Origin: Oscillospiraceae bacterium | GTDB taxonomy: Bacteria > Bacillota > Clostridia > Oscillospirales > Oscillospiraceae | Reading direction: 5' to 3' | DNA: 10,102 bases | NCBI GenBank assembly: GCA_021205585.1 | Contig: JAJPXI010000239.1 | Coordinates: 1-10,102 of the forward strand | In this document: positions 1 to 8,322 of the stretch, piece by piece | How the letters are laid out: every line of letters begins with the position of its first letter | Position numbering within the stretch: position 1 is the first letter of the stretch | The notes under the pieces: generated by a model | Databases searched by the model: none | The model's input: only the letters and a program-made list of their open reading frames with translations | What the model was told of the DNA's origin: nothing | Program-made: the position numbers and the translations under genes

Positions 1-79
1 TCCAGGTGACGGTTTCAGCGTTGCTCTTGTGCAAAATCATTGCCAGCCGCCGCAGACGTATTTAATCAGTGCTTCCTTA
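1..79 (-). repeat. Dispersed repeat copy A (inverted relative to copy B)
   Basis: Read on the minus strand this segment starts with TAAGGAAGCACTGATT and runs to the window edge. It matches 9820-9898 on the plus strand over 79 bases with two differences (A versus C at the position matching 9836, and G versus A at the position matching 9850). The conserved end is at 79; beyond it (80 onward) the sequence is unrelated to what precedes copies B and C, so TAAGG marks one true boundary of the element. The other end is cut by the window. It carries no coding sequence that I can support. The element resembles a short non-autonomous dispersed repeat; no transposase or target duplication is visible. 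Confidence 0.9.
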
Positions 80-89
80 AATTTGAACT

Positions 90-155
90 AGGGGAAACCC
101 CTCCACCGGCTATCGCCGGTTTCCCTCCCCTTTCAGGGGAGGAAAAAGGTGGGTT
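90..155. repeat. Palindrome-rich intergenic repeat with three small hairpins
   Basis: Three perfect stem-loops follow each other: AGGGG/CCCCT (90-94 with 98-102), ACCGGC/GCCGGT (105-110 with 115-120, loop TATC) and CCTCCCC/GGGGAGG (124-130 with 136-142, loop TTTCA). Such serial GC-rich palindromes in an intergenic gap look like a REP/BIME-style dispersed repeat. None of the hairpins is followed by a T-run on either strand, so I do not call them terminators. Whether it is truly repeated in the genome cannot be judged from this window, except that the core 14-mer recurs inverted at 194-207. Confidence 0.55.
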
Positions 156-180
156 TTCTAATCCGGCGGTTCATTTTTTT

Positions 181-240
181 CCTGCGCTGTGGCTCCCCTG
201 AAAGGGGATCTGGCTGGCCGTCAGGCCAGACTGAAGGGTT
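181..240. repeat. Second palindrome-rich intergenic repeat
   Basis: It contains TCCCC/GGGGA (194-198 with 204-208, loop TGAAA) and CTGGCC/GGCCAG (214-219 with 224-229, loop GTCA). The 14-mer TCCCCTGAAAGGGG at 194-207 is the exact reverse complement of 127-140 in the neighbouring palindromic segment, which ties the two together as one family or one composite element. From memory, intergenic sequences of this form (CCTTCAGTCTGGC next to a CCCCTTTCAGGGG core) are common in gut Clostridia, but I could not verify this. Confidence 0.55.
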
Positions 241-393
241 CTTTTGACCGGCCCGCTGTCAAAGAGATTCCCCCGGTCTTACACTGCGGAAATCAATTTT
301 GAAAAGGTTTGTATGCGCGAGAAATTTACAAATTGCCATGGCCTCCGGCGCAGGCCGGGCGGCTGTGCTGCCTGGATGGCGGCCAGACAGAAG
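241..393. other. Intergenic spacer downstream of rnhA, nothing assignable
   Basis: This 153-base stretch between the palindromic repeats and the rnhA terminator shows no plausible gene on either strand. A TTGACA on the minus strand (257-262) has no -10 partner at the right distance. The part from about 339 to 388 is GC-rich and can fold into small imperfect stems (for example GGCC at 340-343 with GGCC at 353-356), but without features of a known RNA. The whole gene-free stretch is 1-434, and its contents are the repeats, this spacer and the terminator. Confidence 0.5.
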
Positions 394-424
394 AGCGCCG
401 CAGAGTAGAAAACCCTGCGGCGCT
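394..424 (-). terminator. Probable operon terminator after rnhA (possibly bidirectional)
   Basis: A perfect 10-bp GC-rich stem, AGCGCCGCAG (394-403) with CTGCGGCGCT (415-424) and an 11-nt loop, begins 11 nt beyond the rnhA stop codon. On the minus strand it is preceded by an A-run and followed by only a broken U-tract (CTTCTGTCT). On the plus strand the stem is followed directly by TTTTT (424-428). It sits where the dnaA-rnhA transcript should end, and its shape allows termination from both sides. The stem is certain; the direction of its main activity is inferred. Confidence 0.65.
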
Positions 425-434
425 TTTTCCCGCG

Positions 435-868
435 CTATCGGAACTTTTTGCTCTCGGCCACGGCCAGCTGGTCGCAGCGGTTGTTGTAGGGGTTGTCGGC
501 GTGGCCCTTGACCCAGTGGCAGCGCAGGGTGTGCCTTTCGCACAGCTTCAGCAGCCGCTCCCACAAATCCGGGTTCAGGGCGGGCTTTTTGTCGCTCTTC
601 ACCCAGCCCTTGGCCCGCCAGCTTTTGGCCCAGCCCTTTTCCAGGGCGTCGATGACGTATTTGGAGTCCGACCACAGCTCCACCACGCACGGCTCGGTCA
701 GGGCCTCCAGGGCGGAGATAACCCCGGTTAGCTCCATGCGGTTGTTGGTGGTGGCCGCCTCGCCGCCGGACATCTCCTTTTTGTGGGCGCCGTACATCAG
801 GATGGCCCCCCAGCCGCCGGGGCCGGGGTTGCCGGAGCAGGCCCCGTCGGTGTAGATGGTGACGGTTT

Positions 869-872
<4 letters not shown>
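435..872 (-). CDS. rnhA: Ribonuclease HI (RNase H type 1)
   Basis: This cytoplasmic endonuclease cuts the RNA strand of RNA:DNA hybrids, removing R-loops and helping clear primers. The 145-residue length is that of a stand-alone RNase HI. The N-terminus carries the family signature YTDGACSGNPG, and the catalytic carboxylates are D9, E47 (in NNRMEL), D69 (in WSDSKYV) and D134, with the conserved H124 in VKGHADN. A Trp/Lys-rich segment at about residues 79-97 matches the basic handle that binds the hybrid in E. coli-type enzymes. Its ATG overlaps the gyrA TGA in an ATGA (869-872), so translation is probably coupled to gyrA. It is the last gene of the operon and stops 11 nt before a strong hairpin. 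The start is fixed by the signature motif lying at the very N-terminus. Confidence 0.97.
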
Positions 873-3409
<2,537 letters not shown>

Positions 3410-3417
3410 TTGCTCGT

Positions 3418-3426
3418 CCCCTCCTT
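3418..3426 (-). promoter_or_regulatory. Shine-Dalgarno site that sets the GTG start of gyrA
   Basis: On the minus strand the gyrB stop codon TAA runs straight into GGAGGGG, giving AAGGAGG, 8-10 nt before the GTG at 3409. This near-perfect site, overlapping the gyrB terminus, supports the GTG start and suggests ribosomes finishing gyrB reinitiate on gyrA, keeping the two subunits in balance. Confidence 0.8.
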
Positions 3427-5368
3427 AAATGTCGATGTTGGCGGCGTTTTTGGCGTTGCGCTCAATCCACCGCTTCCGGGGCTCCACTTCCTCGCCCATC
3501 AGCACGGTAAACACCTGGTCGGCCCGGACGGCGTCGTCGATGGTGATGCGGCGCAGGGTGCGCTTTTCCGGATCCATGGTGGTTTCCCAAAGCTCGTGGG
3601 GATCCATCTCGCCCAGGCCCTTGAAGCGGCTGATTTCCACCTTGGTGTTGGGATTGTCCCCCCGCAGTTGGGCGGAAACCCAATCCCGCTCCTCGTCGGA
3701 GTAGGCCACCCGGGCGGTTTTGCCCCGGGTCAGCTTATACAGGGGGGGCACGGCGGAGTAGACGTACCCGTGCTCAATCAGCGGACGCATATAGCGGAAA
3801 AAGAAGGTCAGAAGCAGGGTGCGGATGTGGGCGCCGTCCACGTCGGCGTCGGCCATGATGATAATCTTGTGGTAGCGCAGCTTGTCGATGTTGAACTCCT
3901 CCCCGATGCCCGCCCCCAGGGCGACAATCATGGGATAGAGTTTGTCGTTGCCGTAAATTTTGTCCGCCCGGGCCTTTTCCACGTTGAGCATTTTTCCCCA
4001 CATGGACAAAATGGCCTGGAACCGGGAGTCCCGGCCCTGGATGGCGGAGCCGGCGGCGGAGTCGCCCTCTACGATGTAGATTTCGCACAGGGAGGGATCC
4101 CGCTCGTTGCAGTCCTGGAGCTTGTCGGGCATCTGGCCGGACTCCAGCCCGGTTTTTCGCCGCACAGACTCTCTGGCCTTCCGGGCGGCCTCCCTGGCCC
4201 GGGAGGCGGTCAGGGCCTTTTCCAGAATGGCCTTGCCCGCCTTGGGGTTCTCCTCTAAAAACAGGGCCAGTTTTTCCGACACCACGGCGTTGACCAGGGT
4301 ACGCATCTCGCTGTTGCCCAGCTTGGCCTTGGTCTGGCCCTCAAACTGGGCGTCGGTCAGCTTGACGGAGATAACGCAGGTCAGGCCTTCCCGGCAGTCC
4401 TCGCCGGAGACCTTTTCCTCATTTTTCAAAATTCCCGTTTTCTGCCCGTAGGCGTTCAATGTGGAGGTCAGAGCCCGGCGGAATCCCTCCTCGTGCATCC
4501 CCCCTTCCGGGGTGTGGACATTGTTGGCAAAAGAGACCATGATCTCATTGTAGCTGTCGCTGTATTGCATGGCGATCTCCGCCACCGCGTCCTGCCGCTC
4601 CCCTGCCATATAGACCACCTGGTCGTGGATGGGGGTTTTATTTTCGTTGATATAGCTGACAAATTCCCGGATGCCCCCGGCGTAGCACATGCTCTCAGAC
4701 TGCTCCTGCCCCTGGCGCTGATCGGAGATGGTGATGTTCAGCCCTGCGTTCAGGAAGGCCTCCTCCCGCATCCGGGTGTGAAGGGTTTCGTAGTCGTACA
4801 CCGTGTCCTCGAACATCTCCGGGTCGGGTTTGAAGATGACCTTTGTGCCGTGGCGCCCGGTCTGGCCCACCACCGTCATGGGTTGGGTCACATGGCCGCG
4901 GGAAAACTTCATCTGATAGATCTGCCCGTCCTTATAGACCTCCGCAATCAGCCACTCGCTCAGGGCGTTGACCACGCTGGCCCCCACCCCGTGCAGGCCG
5001 CCGGAGACCTTGTAGCCCCCGCCGCCGAATTTGCCCCCGGCATGGAGGATGGTGAACACCACCTCCAAGGCGGGCTTGCCGGTCTGCTGCTGGATGTCCA
5101 CGGGGATGCCCCGGCCGTCGTCCTCCACGGTGATGATGTCCCCCTGGCCGATGGTGACCTGAATGTTGGTACAATACCCGGCCAGGGCCTCGTCGATGGA
5201 GTTGTCCACAATTTCATACACCAGGTGGTGCAGACCGGAGGAGGAGGTGGAACCGATGTACATACCCGGCCGCTTATGCACGGCCTCCAGCCCCTCCAGC
5301 ACCTGGATCTCCGACGCGCCGTATTCATGCTCTACAAATGTTGACTTCATTTCCAATTCGTCTGACAT
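3425..5368 (-). CDS. gyrB: DNA gyrase subunit B
   Basis: GyrB is the ATPase subunit of gyrase and partner of GyrA. The product has 647 residues. The GHKL ATPase domain comes first, with catalytic E52 and N56 (YEIVDNSIDEALAG), DDGRGIP from D83 and GGLHGVG at 123-129. The transducer domain follows, then the TOPRIM domain with EGDSA from E434 and DADVDG from D507 for the metal ions. The C-terminal part has SRFKGLGEM where most relatives have QRYKGLGEM. At the site matching E. coli K447 this protein has W457. I chose the ATG at 5366-5368 because AGGAGG lies 6 nt upstream; a longer frame from a TTG at 5392 would swallow that site. It lies 40 nt after remB, the widest gap inside the operon after dnaA-dnaN, and 15 nt before gyrA. 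Confidence 0.98.
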   Translation of the reverse strand: MSDELEMKSTFVEHEYGASEIQVLEGLEAVHKRPGMYIGSTSSSGLHHLVYEIVDNSIDEALAGYCTNIQVTIGQGDIITVEDDGRGIPVDIQQQTGKPALEVVFTILHAGGKFGGGGYKVSGGLHGVGASVVNALSEWLIAEVYKDGQIYQMKFSRGHVTQPMTVVGQTGRHGTKVIFKPDPEMFEDTVYDYETLHTRMREEAFLNAGLNITISDQRQGQEQSESMCYAGGIREFVSYINENKTPIHDQVVYMAGERQDAVAEIAMQYSDSYNEIMVSFANNVHTPEGGMHEEGFRRALTSTLNAYGQKTGILKNEEKVSGEDCREGLTCVISVKLTDAQFEGQTKAKLGNSEMRTLVNAVVSEKLALFLEENPKAGKAILEKALTASRAREAARKARESVRRKTGLESGQMPDKLQDCNERDPSLCEIYIVEGDSAAGSAIQGRDSRFQAILSMWGKMLNVEKARADKIYGNDKLYPMIVALGAGIGEEFNIDKLRYHKIIIMADADVDGAHIRTLLLTFFFRYMRPLIEHGYVYSAVPPLYKLTRGKTARVAYSDEERDWVSAQLRGDNPNTKVEISRFKGLGEMDPHELWETTMDPEKRTLRRITIDDAVRADQVFTVLMGEEVEPRKRWIERNAKNAANIDI

Positions 5369-5374
5369 ACTTTT

Positions 5375-5380
5375 CCTCCT
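5375..5380 (-). promoter_or_regulatory. Shine-Dalgarno site of gyrB
   Basis: A perfect AGGAGG on the minus strand stands 6 nt before the ATG at 5368. It decides the gyrB start against the 8-residue longer reading from a TTG at 5392. Confidence 0.9.
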
Positions 5381-5408
5381 ATATGAATACAAGTAGTTAT
5401 TTTTCTAT

Positions 5409-5663
5409 TTAATATAACAAACCGGCCCGGCCTTTCAGGGTGGCAGGAGACAACTGAGACAGGTAAACTGCCGTCCCCTTCTTTCCCTGACAGAGAATAA
5501 AGGACTTTGGCAAGTCCTCTCCCACGCTGGCCACCCGGCCCTCCCGCTCCGCCCGGCTGAGAAATTCCCGGGTGCGTTTGGAGCCGGTGGTGTTGTCCAA
5601 GTCAAAAATACCGACGATTTCCCCCTCCGGGACGGCCACGGACTGGCCCAGGTGCAGATACAT
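5409..5663 (-). CDS. remB: RemB/YaaB-type DUF370 regulator
   Basis: This 84-residue protein belongs to the DUF370 family (extracellular matrix regulator RemA/RemB). It opens with MYLHLGQ, has the IVGIFDLDNTT segment at about 17-26 and ends with LSPATLKGRAGLLY, which resembles B. subtilis YaaB, a gene that also sits between recF and gyrB. RemA of B. subtilis is a DNA-binding activator of matrix operons; the role of the YaaB/RemB paralogue is much less known, so function here is inferred. The ATG at 5661-5663 has AAAGGAG 5 nt upstream, overlapping the recF stop; a longer frame upstream of it runs inside recF and is rejected. It starts 10 nt after recF and ends 40 nt before gyrB. Confidence 0.88.
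   Translation of the reverse strand: MYLHLGQSVAVPEGEIVGIFDLDNTTGSKRTREFLSRAEREGRVASVGEDLPKSFILCQGKKGTAVYLSQLSPATLKGRAGLLY
5411..5416 (-). promoter_or_regulatory. Possible internal promoter -10 before gyrB
   Basis: In the AT-rich gap before gyrB the minus strand reads TGTTATATT, an extended -10 like element (TATATT at 5411-5416), overlapping the end of remB. No convincing -35 is found at 17-18 nt upstream, where the sequence is GC-rich. A gyrase-specific promoter sensitive to supercoiling would make sense here, but the evidence is one short motif. Confidence 0.3.
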
Positions 5664-5673
5664 AGCTTCTCCT

Positions 5674-6783
5674 TTACAATGAAACCAGCCGCCCCTCCCG
5701 GAGGCGGAAGGCCGCCCCGTCGGGCAGACCGCTGAGCCGGTCGTCCTCGCAGCAGGTGATGAATACCTGGCCCTGGTCGATGCGGTGCAGCACAAACTCC
5801 TGCCGCCGGGGGTCCAGTTCTGACAGCACGTCGTCCAGCAGCAGCACCGGGTACTCCCCGCTGTCCTGGTACAAAATCTCCCGGCAGGCCAGCTTCAGGG
5901 ACAACACGGCGGTGCGGGTCTGACCCTGGGAGGCGAACTGCTTGGCCGGCGCGCCGTTGACCAGCACGGCCAGCTCATCCTTGTGGGGCCCGGACAGGCA
6001 CTGGCGGGCGTCCAGTTCCGCCTGCCTATGGCTCTCCTGGTGCTCCAGAAGCTGGGGCAGCAGCTGCCTGGGCGAAGCCTGGGGGTCGGTCACGGTTTTC
6101 ACCGTCTCATAGGCAAGCCCCAGCTCCTCCCGGCCTCCGGAAAAGCTCTTATGAATGGCCGGGGCCTCCTGGCAGAGCCGGCGGATGAAGTGGGCCCGGT
6201 AGTGGATGAGAATGCTCCCGGTCTGGGCCATGCGCAGGTTGAAGTCGTCCAGGGTTTCCAGCAGGGAGGGGTTTTCCTCCCAGTCCCGGAGAATGCGAGT
6301 CTTGTGCTCGTACAGCCGTTTATACTCCCCCAGGGCGGCGGCGTATTTGGGCCGCATCTGGCAAATAATATCGTCTAAAAACCGCCGCCGGGCGGCGGCC
6401 CCCTCGCGAATCAGGTTCAAGTCCTCCGGGCAGAACAGCACGGTGTTCAAAATGCCGGACAGTTCCCCGGCACTTTTCAGCCCCACCCCGTTGGAAAACA
6501 TCTGCCGCCGGGAACCCCGGTGCAGACGCATCTCCAGGGTAAAGTCCCGGCTGCGGGAGAATATCTCCCCTTTCAAAAAGGCGTTGTCCACTCCAAACTG
6601 GATCAGCTCCCGGTCGTACCTGGCCCGGTGGGAGCGGGCGCTGGAGAGGTAGGCCACGGCCTCCAGCAGATTGGTCTTTCCCTGGGCGTTTTCCCCACAG
6701 ATGACGTTGACCGAGGGGGAAAAGGCCGCGTCCAGATGGGGGTAATTGCGGAAAAAATCCAGCTCGATGGCCTTCAGCTGCAT
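5674..6783 (-). CDS. recF: DNA replication and repair protein RecF
   Basis: RecF is an SMC-like ABC ATPase that binds gapped DNA and, with RecO and RecR, loads RecA at stalled forks and gaps. The product has 369 residues, the normal length. Walker A is GENAQGKT at 30-37, the ABC-type signature is SQGQ at 285-288, Walker B is VLLLDD at 313-318, followed by the D-loop SELD at 321-324; LSGPHKDEL at about 263-271 is a family hallmark. The ATG at 6781-6783 is chosen because the protein then begins MQLKAIELDFFRNY as in relatives; the frame is open further upstream only because it overlaps the S4 gene. It overlaps that gene by 10 nt and its stop is joined to the remB ribosome site. Confidence 0.97.
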   Translation of the reverse strand: MQLKAIELDFFRNYPHLDAAFSPSVNVICGENAQGKTNLLEAVAYLSSARSHRARYDRELIQFGVDNAFLKGEIFSRSRDFTLEMRLHRGSRRQMFSNGVGLKSAGELSGILNTVLFCPEDLNLIREGAAARRRFLDDIICQMRPKYAAALGEYKRLYEHKTRILRDWEENPSLLETLDDFNLRMAQTGSILIHYRAHFIRRLCQEAPAIHKSFSGGREELGLAYETVKTVTDPQASPRQLLPQLLEHQESHRQAELDARQCLSGPHKDELAVLVNGAPAKQFASQGQTRTAVLSLKLACREILYQDSGEYPVLLLDDVLSELDPRRQEFVLHRIDQGQVFITCCEDDRLSGLPDGAAFRLREGRLVSL

Positions 6784-6995
6784 ATCACCTTCAGGAGAAC
6801 CTGGCCTCCCACCTCTACCTCGTCGCCGGGGCATATTTTTTTCCCCCGCATGGTACACACCTGGCCGTTGACTTTCACGTCCCCCTGCTGCACGGCCTGC
6901 TTGGCCATACCGCCGGTGTCGCACACCCCGGCAAGCTTCAGCAGGGCGTCCAGCTTGATAAACTCCGTGTGGATGGAAATCTCAAGGCGCTGCAT
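6774..6995 (-). CDS. yaaA: S4-domain RNA-binding protein, YaaA/RlbA type
   Basis: This 73-residue protein consists almost only of an S4 RNA-binding fold: LDALLKLAGVCDTGGMAKQAV, then the GDVKVNGQV turn and GKKICPGDEVEV. The family member at the same place in B. subtilis (yaaA, also called rlbA) lies between dnaN and recF and is linked to ribosome assembly; the exact role is not well established. The ATG at 6993-6995 comes 1 nt after the dnaN stop, with GGGAG 6 nt upstream inside dnaN, and the 3' end overlaps recF by 10 nt. This tight packing points to coupled translation with both neighbours. Confidence 0.9.
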   Translation of the reverse strand: MQRLEISIHTEFIKLDALLKLAGVCDTGGMAKQAVQQGDVKVNGQVCTMRGKKICPGDEVEVGGQVLLKVICS

Positions 6996-6996
6996 C

Positions 6997-8112
6997 TCAG
7001 ACTCCCGCCTTCAGGCGCACGGGGAGCACCATGTACAGAAAATTGTCCGGCTCCCCCTCCAGTGGCAGAATTACGCAGGGGGACACGCCGGTGGTCATCT
7101 CCAGGCGCACCTGCTGGGCGGGGGCGTACCGCAGAGCATCCATCAGGTAGGTGTTGTTAAAGCCGATTTCAAGGCCCTTTCCGTCCCCCTGGACGGGGCA
7201 GCGGTCGTTGGCGTCCCCGATGGCGGTGCGGGTGGACAGGCGCAGCTCCCCTTCCTCAAACAGGCAGCGCAGGGGGCTTTTATTCTGCTCGTTAATCATC
7301 AGGGAAACCCGATCGATGGCGGTCAGCAGCTCCTTATTCTGCGCGATGATTTCAACGCTGTGGCTGCCCGGGATGGCCGAGCGGTAGTCCAAAAACTCCC
7401 CCTCCAGCCGGCGGGAAATCAAAAAGGTATCCCCAATCTGGAACAGGACGTGCCGCTCCCCGCAGGTGACGGTGACCAACTCCTCGGTGTCGCCGCAGAT
7501 ACGCTCCACCTCCACCAGGGCCGCCCCGGGGACGACGAAAGAAAAGTCCTGAAACGCCGTCCGCCGCTGCAGATCTTCCCGCCGCAGGGCCAGGCGGAAC
7601 CCGTCGATGGCCACCACCGTCAGTTTCTGCTCTCCCACCTCAAACAGCGCGCCGGTGTGGATGGGCCGGGTCTCGTCGCTGGAGACGGAGAACAGGGTCT
7701 GGGCCAGCATGGCCTTCAGGCTCTTCTGCATGATGTTGAAGCCCTCCCCCTGCTCCACCGAAGGCAGCTCCGGGAACTCCTCCGGGTCGATGCCCATGAT
7801 GTTGAACTCCGCCATGCCGCATTTCAGGTGAACCATGAAGCCGTCGGAGGAAAAGCTGACCATATCGTCTGGAAATTTGCGGATGATTTCACTGAACAGC
7901 CTGGCGGACAGCACCAGGCGGCCCGGCTCCTGGACGGCGGCGGGGAGGCTGGTGGAGATGCCCGTCTGCAAATTGTACCCCGTCAGCTGCAGTCCCTCCC
8001 CGGCGTCCAGCAGGATGCCCTCCAGGGTGGGAATGGAGCTTTTTGGGGAGACCGCCCGGAGCACAGTGCCGACGGCCCCCTGAAGCAGGGCTTTTTCGCA
8101 GGTAAATTTCAT
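6997..8112 (-). CDS. dnaN: DNA polymerase III beta subunit (sliding clamp)
   Basis: The beta clamp is a ring-shaped dimer that encircles DNA and tethers polymerase, MutS/MutL, ligase and other partners. The 371-residue length matches three repeated clamp domains of about 120 residues each. The N-terminus MKFTCEKALLQGAVGTVLRAV and the mid-segment SIPTLEGILLDA are typical, and the C-terminus YMVLPVRL forms the conserved end next to the partner-binding pocket. The ATG at 8110-8112 follows AAAGGA at about 10 nt, and the origin's AT-rich element lies just upstream. No convincing separate promoter is visible in the 210-nt dnaA-dnaN gap, so it is probably transcribed with dnaA. Confidence 0.98.
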   Translation of the reverse strand: MKFTCEKALLQGAVGTVLRAVSPKSSIPTLEGILLDAGEGLQLTGYNLQTGISTSLPAAVQEPGRLVLSARLFSEIIRKFPDDMVSFSSDGFMVHLKCGMAEFNIMGIDPEEFPELPSVEQGEGFNIMQKSLKAMLAQTLFSVSSDETRPIHTGALFEVGEQKLTVVAIDGFRLALRREDLQRRTAFQDFSFVVPGAALVEVERICGDTEELVTVTCGERHVLFQIGDTFLISRRLEGEFLDYRSAIPGSHSVEIIAQNKELLTAIDRVSLMINEQNKSPLRCLFEEGELRLSTRTAIGDANDRCPVQGDGKGLEIGFNNTYLMDALRYAPAQQVRLEMTTGVSPCVILPLEGEPDNFLYMVLPVRLKAGV

Positions 8113-8146
8113 AAAAATCGCTTCCTTTCAGGACAGGGAGGAGAGG

Positions 8147-8191
8147 ATATAAATTTAGTCGTTTTAGTAGTGCGCGCCCCTATGTGGAAAA
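8147..8191 (-). other. Candidate basal unwinding element: DnaA box, GC tract, DnaA-trios, AT tract
   Basis: Read towards dnaN, the order is TTTTCCACA (8191-8183), a GC-rich tract (8182-8171), then in-phase triplets CTA, CTA, AAA, CGA, CTA (8170-8156) and a run of A/T down to 8147. This is the layout described for the B. subtilis origin, where DnaA spreads from boxes onto single-stranded trios (3'-GAT-5' on the partner strand) to open DNA. Only three of five triplets fit the trio well, and only one box adjoins the GC tract instead of two. Confidence 0.75.
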
Positions 8192-8223
8192 GCTCCGTTC
8201 CGGGCTGGAACCCGCAGTGTTTT

Positions 8224-8248
8224 TTTGTCCACAGTCCCTGTGGACAAA
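8224..8248. repeat. Head-to-head DnaA-box palindrome 1
   Basis: Perfect 11-bp arms TTTGTCCACAG (8224-8234) and CTGTGGACAAA (8238-8248) are separated by 3 nt. Each arm holds a TTGTCCACA DnaA box. The tight spacing would place two DnaA domain IV contacts in opposing directions, or allow hairpin formation in single-stranded DNA. Confidence 0.85.
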
Positions 8249-8298
8249 TTCAGGGGTTTTCCACAGTTCATTTTTCTGGAAAAATCAGGATGTTCACA

Positions 8299-8320
8299 TT
8301 TCCACAATCATCTGTGGAAA
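8299..8320. repeat. Head-to-head DnaA-box palindrome 2
   Basis: Perfect 8-bp arms TTTCCACA (8299-8306) and TGTGGAAA (8313-8320) flank 6 nt, forming a second opposing pair of near-consensus boxes that ends 2 nt from the dnaA stop codon. Confidence 0.8.
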
Positions 8321-8322
8321 GT

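Larger units (their letters stand above)
8113..8322. other. oriC: Chromosomal replication origin (oriC) in the dnaA-dnaN gap
   Basis: This 210-bp gap holds six 9-mers within one mismatch of the DnaA box TTWTNCACA: 8183-8191, 8225-8233, 8239-8247, 8257-8265, 8298-8306 and 8313-8321. Two (8183 and 8257) are exact TTTTCCACA; two are TTGTCCACA; the others are ATTTCCACA and CTTTCCACA. No such cluster is present upstream of dnaA, so the origin looks confined to this side, unlike the two-part origin of B. subtilis. Position, box density and the unwinding-type element next to dnaN make the oriC assignment strong, although origin firing cannot be proven from sequence. Confidence 0.92.

Noticed and set aside
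124..142. Hairpin CCTCCCC/GGGGAGG as a terminator
   Set aside because: No T-run follows it on either strand, and a better terminator sits directly behind rnhA.
257..262. TTGACA on the minus strand as a promoter -35
   Set aside because: No -10-like hexamer lies 16-18 nt downstream.
5664..5795. Longer start for the remB frame
   Set aside because: The extra 44 codons overlap recF, and the conserved MYLHLG start has its own ribosome site.
6784..6924. Longer start for recF
   Set aside because: The added segment overlaps the S4 gene in another frame and lacks RecF similarity.
8290..8298. ATGTTCACA as a seventh DnaA box
   Set aside because: It has two mismatches from TTWTNCACA and is not supported by symmetry with another box.
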